Notes: generated from the sequence alone by a model not told the origin. 14,605 nucleotides of DNA from Gammaproteobacteria bacterium (GCA_002694945.1 NZNP01000118.1:10698-25302); one strand, 5' to 3'; shown: positions 7,429 through 14,605, counted from the stretch's first letter. Translations and numbers: made by a program.

Positions 7429-7942
7429 CGATGGCTGGTCTCTATCATGGTTTCTGTTTAGGTCTAGAGAGAATTGATGCGCCCAGAGTGAGAGTCAGAA
7501 GATCCATTTAAGACAGATTGGGAACTGCGGCTTTACCGGTTTGCAATTAAAAGAGTTCTCACCCCTCATTTAGGTATTTCTGTAGGAACATTGCGGTCAT
7601 CTCCTGATAGGTATCGCGATTTTCTTTTTTTGGTAACGGTGTCCCTTGCTCAAGTCATTCATGTCCCGGACTGGTTGGCCGTTTGCTCGCATTGCCTCTA
7701 CAAGTTGTAATGAGGTAGACAAGATTTTTTGGCACTCAACCTCTGGTTTTCTCTCGTTTCTAGACTTCAGACGACGGTGTCAGTCAATATAAAACCAAAT
7801 AACTCGTAAGGTAGCGAAAGAAGTCAGGTCGTATATCTCGAAAGCCTAATTCGAAAAATCGGCAAGGTCACTTTAAAGCGCTAAGATATACTCGAGCAGA
7901 AAAAACGAATAGTATTCTGAGTAAATCGAAAAAAACAACCCG
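7429..7942. other. 514-base spacer without an intact gene
   Basis: The spacer between the cyclase gene and the candidate selenoprotein gene. The middle (7559-7735) carries a minus-strand relic of an S9-type peptidase, listed separately. The left part (7429-7558) shows nothing I can name. The right part (about 7800-7942) is AT-rich and must contain the promoter of the redoxin gene, but no clear -35/-10 pair or Shine-Dalgarno stands out; the ATG at 7943 follows an A-rich leader. Confidence 0.5.
7559..7735 (-). pseudogene. C-terminal relic of an S9-type (prolyl oligopeptidase family) serine peptidase
   Basis: On the minus strand one frame reads SLQLVEAMRANGQPVRDMND then LSKGHRYQ and breaks in a run of seven A's (7625-7631 on the plus strand). 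A second frame resumes KKENRDTYQEMTAMFLQKYL and ends NEG at a stop (7559-7561). Joined, this matches the last 50 or so residues of S9 peptidases, which end ...LVEALRAxGxPV...EGHGFxKxENRxxxY...FLxKYL; the H in GHRY would be the catalytic histidine. One extra A in the homopolymer would restore the frame, but further upstream the frame meets stops, a possible 'DTVV' segment lies in another frame, and no Ser or Asp active-site region is present. It is therefore a truncated remnant and not simply one sequencing error. Confidence 0.6.
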
Positions 7943-9106
7943 ATGCCTAAAGTTAGCGAAACGATACCTGAAGCCCTGCAACCAAGAGTTGATGCAGCAA
8001 TCACTTGGTTCAACACTACAGACGCCGCCGTAAAAGATGAATTCGAGGTCACCGGTATACTTAATCCAGATGACGCCTTGATTGATAGGGAGGAATTGCA
8101 TCTCATTGTTTGCGGTGGCGACCGCTGTGAGCAACATTCGTTCTGGGTGCGAGGCGATTCAGATAATTGGGATATCGGTCTGCTTGAACATAACCTTTCG
8201 TCGATCTCTCATAGCGCCCAGGCAGAACTTGACCCACCACCGGGCGCGCGTCTTAGTTGGCTGGACCGTGTGTTGGCCCAACATCAGTTTGTCTTGTTGC
8301 TCTTTTATCGGGGTTTTTGGTGACCACCATGTCGCGCCGAGTTACGGAGCTATGTTAACGAACATATTGTTGAGAAGGTTCGCTCTGCAGGCGGTGAAAT
8401 TTACGCCGTCACGAGCGAACCACAGAAGCTTGCGGATCAGGCCAACGAACACTGGGAGCTCAATTTTCAAAATATTGGCGATCCTCACCAGGAAATTTCT
8501 AGAATCTGTAGCGAACGAGGCTGGCTGACGCTTTACGCGAACCAAGGAGACCTTGAGTTTCTTCAGCGCGGTGCGAACTGGGATATCGAACATCCGAAAG
8601 GCTTCTTTCAGCCAGGGGTCCTTGCGCTGACTAGTGAGAAAAGATTGCTTTATCGTTGGCGCTCGATTCCCTCTGATGCCAATATGCAGGGTACGATAGG
8701 GCGTCCGACAGCAGCCTATGTTTGGGGTGCGGTCGAGTCCGCTCTGACAGCAGGTGGTTCCGCAGGCGACGCGCCCCTGGATGACGATCCTGTCGTTGAT
8801 AGTGAGCCAGCGCCGTGGTTCATTTTTATTCCCGCTTTGCTCGCCAATGGCTGGTTTTTAAGAGTTAAGTCGCTGGTGTACTCGCCCGGAATCACAATGA
8901 CGCCCTCTCGGATACCTAAGATTCTTGCGCGCTGGCCTCTTTTCTTTGCAATCTGGATAGCAGCGCTGTTTCTTTTTTCGACTGCGTGGGTTGGTGTTGC
9001 ATTCGTTGGATGGTTCCTTTGGATTGTATACGACTTCAGACGCATTATGCGCAAATTCCAGTTGAAGAAGGAGCTTGCCTATGAAAAAAGTGAAAAGATT
9101 GCATGA
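7943..9106 (+). CDS. Candidate selenoprotein: peroxiredoxin/thioredoxin-like protein with C-terminal membrane segment
   Basis: Read through one in-frame TGA (8321-8323), this is a single 387-residue protein. Residues 1-95 form a domain I do not recognise (contains C57-GGDR-C62). From about 100, DPPPGARLSWLDRVLAQHQF then VLLLFYRGFW leads into U127-P-P-C130 followed by RAELRSYVNEHI. This is the beta-strand plus redox motif of the AhpC/TSA (Prx-like) family, which usually reads FYRGxWCPxC. The fold continues with GGEIYAVTSEPQKLADQ and GDPHQEIS, then GFFQPGVLALTSEKRLLYRW, to about 265. After an acidic linker (DAPLDDDP), two hydrophobic helices at about 330-365 and a basic tail (RRIMRKFQLKK) would place it in the inner membrane, redox domain in the cytoplasm since there is no signal peptide. 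The TGA replaces exactly the catalytic Cys, and 260 clean codons follow. Alternative: a Cys-to-stop pseudogene. Confidence 0.72.
8321..8323 (+). other. In-frame UGA at the catalytic Cys position, proposed selenocysteine codon (Sec127)
   Basis: The codon is the only stop in the 388-codon frame from 7943 to 9106. It falls at the first position of the UxxC motif (FYRGFW-TGA-CCA-CCA-TGT), where homologues carry Cys. TGA is one base away from TGT/TGC, so a simple nonsense mutation cannot be excluded from this copy alone. Confidence 0.68.
8329..8355 (+). promoter_or_regulatory. Possible bacterial SECIS stem-loop directly after the UGA
   Basis: Pairs 8329-8332 with 8352-8355 (A-U, U-G, G-U, U-A), 8334-8335 with 8349-8350 (GC/GC) and 8337-8339 with 8345-8347 (CCG/CGG), with two symmetric 1x1 mismatches (C-U and G-A). 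The apical loop is AGUUA (8340-8344). It starts 16 bases after the UGA and has a G in its first two positions, which is what SelB-recognised bacterial SECIS elements typically show. Weak points: the lower stem relies on wobble pairs, and a competing perfect 6-bp hairpin (TATGTT-AACG-AACATA, 8351-8366) overlaps its 3' arm. Confidence 0.5.
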
Positions 9107-9173
9107 CTATTCCGATGAAACGACAATAACGTCTTCCACCGGATTTAGAGACGCCTCTTTACGCAGTATGTGA
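9081..9173 (+). CDS. Possible 30-residue small ORF overlapping the redoxin gene end
   Basis: ATG at 9081 is preceded by a strong Shine-Dalgarno (AAGAAGGAG, 7-base spacer) inside the 3' end of the candidate selenoprotein gene and in a different frame. It encodes a basic-then-polar peptide beginning MKKVKRLHDYSDE and stops at TGA 9171-9173. No family is recognised. The Shine-Dalgarno-like purines are also explained by the KKE codons of the overlapping gene, so it may be chance. Confidence 0.2.
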   Translation: MKKVKRLHDYSDETTITSSTGFRDASLRSM

Positions 9174-9216
9174 TCGATTGTTTAGTCTAATGGCAGAGCT
9201 CGACTTTTGCTTATAG

Positions 9217-10545
9217 TCAACCGGAAATGGCAACATCAGCAAAGCGTATCGACGGCATGAATGAAGAGCGTTGCCAATTCCAGTGTGATGTTTTTCCTAT
9301 CAGACTGATGGCTTGTAACATTTCATAGAAGTTCCCTGCGACGGTGATGTTGCGCACCGGCTTCAGCCGTTCGCTGTTTTCGCACAGATAACCTGAAGCA
9401 CCAAAGCTGAATTCTCCGGAGATGGCATTTGCACCCGAGTGCATCCCGGTTAGATCTGTGATTAGCAGGTACTTTCCAGAATACAATTCCTTCTCGTCTG
9501 CGTCCCCTGCCTTAATAGCGAGCTGATGCAGACCGACACCTAGAGTTGAACGCGGGCCTCGTGTTGCGTGTCCTGTAGATTCCGATTCGAAGTACGAGGC
9601 AGTCATACTATTATGTATAAGTGATGTGAGCGTGCCATCTTTGATGAGTTCAAGCGCTTCGGTAGGTGTTCCCTCATCGTCGAATAGGCTGTAGCCAAAA
9701 CCTTCCATCAGGTCCGGTCGATCTATGATGGTTAGACGGGGGTCGGCAATAGATTCGCCTTTTTTATCTCGCATTGGATTGATACCGTCTTTGGCGGATT
9801 TGCCTGAAAACATGACTGAGAACACGCCGAAAAGAGAAGCCTGCATCTCCTTGTTGAAGATAACGTCATAGTGTGCGCTGGGCACGGGTTCACCATTAAG
9901 AATATCGATGGCGTCCTGGTATACCTTCTCGATGAGCGAGGTCTTGTCGAGATCTGAAAAAAGACGAGCAACCTGACCTGATCCCTCCATGGCGTTTTTC
10001 TCGCCGTCCTCAATCAAGGCGTAGGCAAATGCAGAACAGGAACGACTCCGCGTCGATGCGTGCAGGCCCTCAGTGGAAAATACATGTCGCTCGCCCACGC
10101 CATCCTGAATACCGTTGTAAGGTACATTCTTGACCTTGTCGCGCGACGCTAGCTCGCGTTCGAGTTCCAGTGCCAGCCGGATTCTATCGTCTGTTGTTGC
10201 CGTCTCGTTTGGGCAAAAAATACCATCATCAGTTGAGAGCTGAGCATCATTAGCTAGTATCTTCTCGTGGACCTCGGGCGTGGCATAGCTAGCGTTGGTC
10301 AACGCTTGCTCAACCAGTGAACTCAATGAGTCAGAATCTGCGGCTTCGCTATATGCGGTGCCAACCTTGTCGTCTTTGATAACACGCAATCCAAAGATAC
10401 GACTGGATGTAACTTTATGCTCCTCCAATTGGCCGTCGCGAGCTTTCAGTGAAATCGCATTACCTTGATCTACGATCAGGTCTCCTTTGGCTCCGTATTT
10501 GGTCACAAGCGAGAGTACTTGTTCTGCATTTGAATCAATATTCAT
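9217..10545 (-). CDS. pmbA: PmbA/TldE, non-catalytic partner of the TldD metalloprotease
   Basis: A 442-residue protein of the PmbA/TldE family. It shows the N-terminal DxGxxxSLKARDGQLEEH region, IFGLRVIKDDKVGTAYS (about 50-65), GYSLFDDEGTPTEALELI in the middle, and the C-terminal barrel motif with SGANAISGEFSFGASGYL followed by PVRNITVAGNFYEML. There is no HExxxH motif, as expected for the E subunit, which pairs with TldD to cleave unfolded peptides (microcin B17 and CcdA processing in E. coli) in the cytoplasm. The start is the ATG at 10545: AGGAGG lies 6 bases upstream, and it overlaps the tldD stop as ATGA, so translation is coupled. The frame is open a further 31 codons upstream, but those lie inside tldD. 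Length is close to the usual 446-450. Confidence 0.93.
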   Translation of the reverse strand: MNIDSNAEQVLSLVTKYGAKGDLIVDQGNAISLKARDGQLEEHKVTSSRIFGLRVIKDDKVGTAYSEAADSDSLSSLVEQALTNASYATPEVHEKILANDAQLSTDDGIFCPNETATTDDRIRLALELERELASRDKVKNVPYNGIQDGVGERHVFSTEGLHASTRSRSCSAFAYALIEDGEKNAMEGSGQVARLFSDLDKTSLIEKVYQDAIDILNGEPVPSAHYDVIFNKEMQASLFGVFSVMFSGKSAKDGINPMRDKKGESIADPRLTIIDRPDLMEGFGYSLFDDEGTPTEALELIKDGTLTSLIHNSMTASYFESESTGHATRGPRSTLGVGLHQLAIKAGDADEKELYSGKYLLITDLTGMHSGANAISGEFSFGASGYLCENSERLKPVRNITVAGNFYEMLQAISLIGKTSHWNWQRSSFMPSIRFADVAISG

Positions 10546-11945
10546 GCATTTCCTCCTACTAGTATGTCGTCTACTTTGAGAGACGCTTGGCCTACCGCAG
10601 CAGGAATGGCTCCGGAAACTGACCCGCACATTCCGCATGCCAGAGAGAAGTCACGGCCCACCATCGAAATTTCCTTCAAAACTGCCGGGCCCGTACTTAT
10701 TAATGTCGCTGCTTTGACTGGATGCTGAATTTTCCCGTCTTCAACGTAATAACCTTCGGTCACAGCGAAATTGAATTCACCGGTACCTGGTTGAACTGAC
10801 CCGCCACCCATCTGCGCTGCATAGATACCTCGATCTATAGAGGCGATCATCTCGTCGAACTCGTCATCACCAGATTCTATGAAGGTGTTTCGCATTCGTG
10901 ATGCTGGGGCATATTTATAGGATTCACGGCGTCCAGACCCGGTTCTCTCGTATCCTGTTTGCTGTGATCCGATGCGATCGACCAGGAAACTGACCAACTC
11001 GCCATCTTTGATTAGCTGGGTATGTTGAGTTTCCATTCCTTCGTCGTCGATATTCAGTGAGCCCCACTCATTGACGAGTGTACCGTCGTCGGAGGCGCTC
11101 ACCGCTGGGTTCGCAATCATTTCGCCGAGTTTGTCGTGGAAGACTGAAGCCCTTTTAGCGACCGATGTAGTTTCCAGAAGATGACCACAAGCTTCATGAA
11201 AAATCACACCGCCGAAACCATTTCCGATGACAACAGGCATTCTGCCTGAAGGACAAGCCTTTGCGCCCAGATTCACCATTGCTTGGCGTGACGCTTCTGC
11301 ACCTGTCTGTTCGGCATCGAGTTTTTCCGAGAGTTCCCAACCTATCATACCGCCGTCGCTCCTCATGCCGGTCGCCTGTTCTGATCCATCAGCAGCAATG
11401 GACGTCATTGTCGCGCGCGCGTAGTGGCGAGTATCTGCGATATGCAAACCTTCGCTATTGAAGATTTCAATGCGCTGTTCAACTTCTCGGCACATGCCTC
11501 GGGTTTGAGAGATCAGGTTGCTTGCTGCGCGTGCTGCAGCGTCAGCTTTCAGAAGGAAGGCAACCCTACTTTCAATAGCGGGGTCATGAGACAGCATCTG
11601 TTTGAGTGGATGGCGATCAGGCGAATCTCGATAATCGAAGGAGGTCATTGTGATCACTGGGTCTCGAAGATCGCGGGACGCAAGGTCTGAGAGAATGCGC
11701 ATCATTTCGTCGGCGCTTGTGTCATTGGTATAGCCGTATAGCACCTTTGTGCCATAGACCATACGCAGACCAATCCCGAAGTCGATGCCGGATTCGACAG
11801 ATTGTACCTGTTCTCTTAGCGTGTTGACTGTGCTGGATTGGCTTTTTTCGACGAAGACTTCAGCGAAGTCCGCGCCTAGCGATAATCCATGGTCGATAAC
11901 AGACTGAGCGGTGTGGGTATCTAGCACTACAAGTTCCAACTGCAA
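10542..11945 (-). CDS. tldD: TldD zinc metalloprotease
   Basis: A 467-residue catalytic subunit of the TldD/TldE protease. The zinc motif HEACGH (HExxxH) is at residues 250-255 in GGVIFHEACGHLLE, and the third ligand Cys is C440 in the C-terminal MCG segment, followed by the typical GQASLKVDDILVGG ending. DEGMETQHTQLIKDGELVSF lines the cleft, as in other members. It is the first gene of a two-gene operon with pmbA (4-base ATGA overlap). The start is uncertain: TTG 11945 is the first candidate, and a TTG at 11936 or GTG at 11924 would remove only a few residues. No Shine-Dalgarno is visible, and a TATAAT lies only 15 bases upstream, so the mRNA may be almost leaderless. It is the short TldD form (about 465 residues), smaller than E. 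coli TldD (481). Confidence 0.93.
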   Translation of the reverse strand: MQLELVVLDTHTAQSVIDHGLSLGADFAEVFVEKSQSSTVNTLREQVQSVESGIDFGIGLRMVYGTKVLYGYTNDTSADEMMRILSDLASRDLRDPVITMTSFDYRDSPDRHPLKQMLSHDPAIESRVAFLLKADAAARAASNLISQTRGMCREVEQRIEIFNSEGLHIADTRHYARATMTSIAADGSEQATGMRSDGGMIGWELSEKLDAEQTGAEASRQAMVNLGAKACPSGRMPVVIGNGFGGVIFHEACGHLLETTSVAKRASVFHDKLGEMIANPAVSASDDGTLVNEWGSLNIDDEGMETQHTQLIKDGELVSFLVDRIGSQQTGYERTGSGRRESYKYAPASRMRNTFIESGDDEFDEMIASIDRGIYAAQMGGGSVQPGTGEFNFAVTEGYYVEDGKIQHPVKAATLISTGPAVLKEISMVGRDFSLACGMCGSVSGAIPAAVGQASLKVDDILVGGNA

Positions 11946-11959
11946 TTTTCGGGAGGTCT

Positions 11960-11965
11960 ATTATA
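11960..11965 (-). promoter_or_regulatory. Perfect -10 box (TATAAT) for tldD-pmbA
   Basis: TATAAT on the minus strand lies 15 bases before the TTG start of tldD. Transcription would begin near 11953, leaving a leader of under 10 bases. No good -35 hexamer is seen 16-18 bases upstream. The gap to the divergent uup gene is short, so both promoters must share it. Confidence 0.4.
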
Positions 11966-12036
11966 ACTCAGGCTTACTGGAAAGAGAGGAATAGGGTAAT
12001 GTGCTCGCCGACAAGAGGACAGCTATATTCGCCTTT

Positions 12037-13908
12037 ATGCCGATTGCAACTTTGACAAAATTATCACTTGCCTTTGGAACAGATCAAATTCTGGATGGTA
12101 TCGACCTCTCTATCGAGAGACGTGAGCGTCTCGCGTTTACCGGACGTAACGGGGCGGGTAAATCTACTCTTCTGGGCATTGTGGCGGGAGACGTGTTGGT
12201 AGATGATGGGGAGATCTGGCAAGCCGACGGGCTTAAGTTCGTCACGTTAGCCCAAAGTCTTCCCGAACGCAGTGATGTCACAATCTATGATGCTGTCGCC
12301 TCAGTTTTTGATGAGTTGGGTCTATTGCTAGCTGAGTACTATCGGTTAACCCAAAGGACTGCTGACCAATTAGACACCAAACGTCTAGGTCAACTTCAGG
12401 CCTCTCTTGATCACCTCGACGGTTGGAATATAAATCACCGGATAGAAGCGACTCTGAGTCAGTTGAACCTGGAACCGGCAGCAGTCCTATCAAGTCTGTC
12501 AGGAGGTTGGCTGAAACGGGTGGCAATTGCGCAATCGCTAGTACAGGAGCCGGATGTATGGATTCTTGATGAGCCAACAAACCATCTCGATATTGAAGGC
12601 ATAGAGTGGCTGCAGAATGTTCTCCTGGAGTTCAATGGCACCATTCTTTTTGTTAGTCACGATCGCCAACTCATGCAAGCCGTTGCAACGGCTATCGTCT
12701 ATATTGATCGAGGGCGCGTTACACGCTACAACTGCGATTACCTTAACTTCGTTGACCGTCGGGACAAGGATCTTGAGATAGAAATCGCTCAAGACAGACA
12801 GTTCGACATAAAGCTTAAAAATGAAGAGGTTTGGATTCGCCAGGGTATCAAGGCCAGGCGCACCCGCAACGAAGGGCGGGTCAAAGCACTGAAGTTGTTA
12901 CGTGAAGAGCGCAGCAAACGATTGCCTATTCACGAACTAAAGATGCAAGTTGATCGCGGCGTGGCCTCTGGCAAGCTAGTGAAGGAAGCAGTCAATATCG
13001 GAAAGTCCATTGCGGATAAACAAATTATTCGTGATTTGGATCTGATCGTACAGCGAGGTGATCGGATCGGGATTCTTGGACCTAACGGTTGTGGTAAATC
13101 AACTTTGATCAAGCTCCTACTAGGAGAGTTGGAGCCCGACTCAGGGAGCTTGAAAACCGGGACCCGATTGCAGGTTGCCTACTTTGACCAGGCGCGTGAA
13201 AAATTAGATCAGCAACAACGTGTCCATGATTACATTGCCGAAGGGAGAGACTTCCTTGAGATCGGTGGCAAGGATCTGCATGTCATTAGCTATCTGCAAA
13301 ATTTTCTCTTTAATCCAGATCAGGCTCGAGCGCCTATCCGCACACTTTCAGGTGGTGAGCAAAATCGGCTGCTACTCGCCAAGCTCTTCTCCATCTCCGC
13401 AAATTTTTTGGTTCTAGACGAGCCCACCAATGATTTAGATGTCGAAACACTCGAATTATTGGAGTCTTTGTTGGTGGACTACGATGGTACGGTGCTGCTG
13501 GTCAGCCATGACAGGGCATTTTTGGATAATGTTGTTTCAAGCGTACTTGTCTTTGAAGGTGATGGAAGAATCCGGGAGTATGTCGGTGGGTACGCTGACT
13601 GGGCCAGTTCTGAAAATCCCAGAGCGGCGATTCCGGGAAAGCAAGCAGAAGCATTGAAGCAAAATGCGCACGAGGAACGGAAAAAAGAAAAGGCGGCTGT
13701 CCAAAAGCGATTGAGGGATCTGGATAAAATCACGGCGAAAATTGAGGCCGTGGAACGAGACCTTGCGTCACTGAATGAGACGATTAGCTCGCCTGAATTT
13801 TTTCGGCTGTCTGCGGATGAACAGACTAGCAGTTATGAAAAGGCAACTCAGCTTGAGGCTGAGTTGCAAAAACGGATGTTAGAATGGGAGGCACTCGAAG
13901 AGCTGTAA
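12037..13908 (+). CDS. uup: ABC-F family ATPase Uup
   Basis: A 623-residue soluble ABC-F protein with two ATPase domains and no membrane part. Numbering from ATG 12037: Walker A GRNGAGKST at 36-44, signature LSGGW at about 154-158, Walker B WILDEPTNHLD, then the charged ABC-F linker (about 245-295, rich in R/K/E). The second domain has GPNGCGKST at 348-356, LSGGE at 437-441, VLDEPTNDLD and VSHDRAFLD. Residues about 530-623 form a coiled coil (KQAEALKQNAHEERKKEK onward), the DNA-binding C-terminal domain that marks Uup among ABC-F proteins. Uup is linked to ribosome function and to precise excision of transposons. The frame also offers GTG 12001, twelve codons earlier; MPIATLTKLSLAF aligns best with family N termini, so I prefer 12037. 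No strong Shine-Dalgarno at either. Confidence 0.93.
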   Translation: MPIATLTKLSLAFGTDQILDGIDLSIERRERLAFTGRNGAGKSTLLGIVAGDVLVDDGEIWQADGLKFVTLAQSLPERSDVTIYDAVASVFDELGLLLAEYYRLTQRTADQLDTKRLGQLQASLDHLDGWNINHRIEATLSQLNLEPAAVLSSLSGGWLKRVAIAQSLVQEPDVWILDEPTNHLDIEGIEWLQNVLLEFNGTILFVSHDRQLMQAVATAIVYIDRGRVTRYNCDYLNFVDRRDKDLEIEIAQDRQFDIKLKNEEVWIRQGIKARRTRNEGRVKALKLLREERSKRLPIHELKMQVDRGVASGKLVKEAVNIGKSIADKQIIRDLDLIVQRGDRIGILGPNGCGKSTLIKLLLGELEPDSGSLKTGTRLQVAYFDQAREKLDQQQRVHDYIAEGRDFLEIGGKDLHVISYLQNFLFNPDQARAPIRTLSGGEQNRLLLAKLFSISANFLVLDEPTNDLDVETLELLESLLVDYDGTVLLVSHDRAFLDNVVSSVLVFEGDGRIREYVGGYADWASSENPRAAIPGKQAEALKQNAHEERKKEKAAVQKRLRDLDKITAKIEAVERDLASLNETISSPEFFRLSADEQTSSYEKATQLEAELQKRMLEWEALEEL

Positions 13909-13927
13909 ATGGCTGAAACTTAGTCCT

Positions 13928-13949
13928 GGGGCCGACCTGTGGTAGCCCC
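13928..13949. terminator. Stem-loop between the convergent uup and MFS genes
   Basis: GGGGC (13928-13932) pairs with GCCCC (13945-13949), and inside it ACC (13935-13937) pairs with GGT (13941-13943) around TGT. It sits in the 46-base gap between two converging gene ends, the right place for a shared terminator, but neither strand has a T-run after it, so intrinsic termination would be weak. Confidence 0.3.
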
Positions 13950-13954
13950 GAACT

Positions 13955-14605
13955 TCAGTTTCTATCCACCATGTCCTTGTCGAGCCGCCGCCAGGTCATT
14001 ACAAAGAATAGCGAGCTCGCAGTGTAGAGGACCGCCATTATCACCATTGAGGTTTGCAAGCTTTGTGCGTAAACCTGGCCGCAGACCATTTGAAGATTTT
14101 CACTCAATTCACCAATCACACGTGGGTGGCACTGATTCCTTGCCAGTTCTCCTGCGTTTACTCCTAGTTCGGTGGCGCCATTTGTAAAAAAAATGTCAGA
14201 AATTCCACCGATAAATAGAGGTCCAAACCCGTAGCCGATTAAGTTGGCGACAAACAATAGTACCGCTGTGGACATCGCTCGCATGCGCATAGAGACGACG
14301 CCTTGACCGATCGTGTATTGAGCCGTGATATAGCCATATTTCACAAACCCGCCAATTACTAAACCAAGACCAGCGTAGAGTAAATTATCTGTGGTAAAAG
14401 CAAATACATAAAAAGGCACGGAAAGCACCAAACCTAGAGCGGGTACCCATGCAATTGCGCCGGGATGTCGTTGATAGAGGCGCGTAGCTAACCAACCTGT
14501 CGCAAACGTTCCAATCGCTGCAGACAATGAAACCGGCGTGTTGATCCAAATGGCGGCTTCACCAGTTGTAATGCCATGAGTTCGTACTAGAAAGATAGAT
14601 TGAAA
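13955..14605 (-). CDS. Major facilitator superfamily transporter, C-terminal part (cut by window edge)
   Basis: The frame is open to the right edge, so the N-terminal half lies outside; 216 residues are visible. They contain successive hydrophobic helices, for example IAWVPALGLVLSVPFYVFAF, LLYAGLGLVIGGFVKYGYI, AMSTAVLLFVANLIGYGFGP and SLQTSMVIMAVLYTASSLFF, consistent with the second six-helix bundle of an MFS carrier. The RTHGITTGEAA and GWLATRLYQR segments at the beginning resemble the helix 7-8 region and its loop motif, as in Spinster-like carriers. A long polar loop (about 125-160) between the last helices contains two Cys. The C-terminal tail is short (WRRLDKDMVDRN). Substrate unknown. 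The TTG at 14527 is internal and not the start. Confidence 0.85.
   Translation of the reverse strand, partial: FQSIFLVRTHGITTGEAAIWINTPVSLSAAIGTFATGWLATRLYQRHPGAIAWVPALGLVLSVPFYVFAFTTDNLLYAGLGLVIGGFVKYGYITAQYTIGQGVVSMRMRAMSTAVLLFVANLIGYGFGPLFIGGISDIFFTNGATELGVNAGELARNQCHPRVIGELSENLQMVCGQVYAQSLQTSMVIMAVLYTASSLFFVMTWRRLDKDMVDRN

Noticed and set aside
7625..7631. Seven-base homopolymer as a simple sequencing error in an intact S9 gene
   Set aside because: Restoring the frame there still leaves only the last 50 or so residues; stops lie upstream and the Ser/Asp active-site region is absent, so the gene is truncated anyway.
8082..8528. 148-codon plus-strand ORF in another frame across the TGA region
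   Set aside because: It is a shadow of the redoxin gene; its translation has no domain-like pattern, while the frame-2 reading gives the AhpC/TSA landmarks.
8645..9106. The stretch after the TGA as a separate gene starting at TTG 8645
   Set aside because: The same frame is open and homologous to the redoxin fold all the way from 8324, so a start at 8645 would cut a continuous domain. It is the C-terminal part of the upstream protein.

Overview
The window looks like a piece of a free-living, probably marine or aquatic gammaproteobacterial chromosome or metagenome contig. I infer this from the gene content (TldD/PmbA, Uup, an AtsA-like sulfatase, a GST-like protein, a Spinster-like MFS carrier, and relics of a haloalkane dehalogenase and an S9 peptidase) and from the mid-range GC. 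There is no rRNA, tRNA, insertion sequence, CRISPR array or phage gene.

Layout, left to right. A GST-like gene cut by the left edge converges on a TetR-family repressor (955-1620, minus). Divergent from the repressor is a decayed haloalkane dehalogenase (about 1748-2325). Next comes a two-gene unit: a four-helix DUF4345-like membrane protein and a secreted, C-terminally anchored sulfatase whose GTG start overlaps the previous stop by one base. A minus-strand DUF2007-like protein with a zinc ribbon follows, then a spacer holding an unexplained open stretch. An M20 (ArgE-like) deacylase and a metal-dependent cyclase/formamidase lie in tandem at 5460-7428. A 514-base spacer carries the frameshifted C-terminal end of an S9-type peptidase on the minus strand.

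The most important locus is 7943-9106. It would normally be called as two ORFs separated by a stop. Read through the single in-frame TGA at 8321, it is one 387-residue protein: an N-terminal domain of unknown function, a peroxiredoxin/thioredoxin-like domain and a C-terminal membrane segment. The TGA falls exactly on the first (catalytic) cysteine of the redox motif, giving FYRGFW-U-PPC. A stem-loop resembling a bacterial SECIS begins six bases after the TGA, with its apical loop 16 bases after it. I read this as a candidate selenoprotein, and it is the main discovery candidate here.

The right part is conventional: a translationally coupled tldD-pmbA metalloprotease pair on the minus strand, divergent from the ABC-F ATPase gene uup. 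Uup converges on an MFS transporter cut by the right edge. The repeated finding of decayed genes between intact ones suggests an accessory region undergoing gene loss. The redoxin gene differs from those relics because it has only one lesion, and that lesion sits on the one codon where selenocysteine makes sense.
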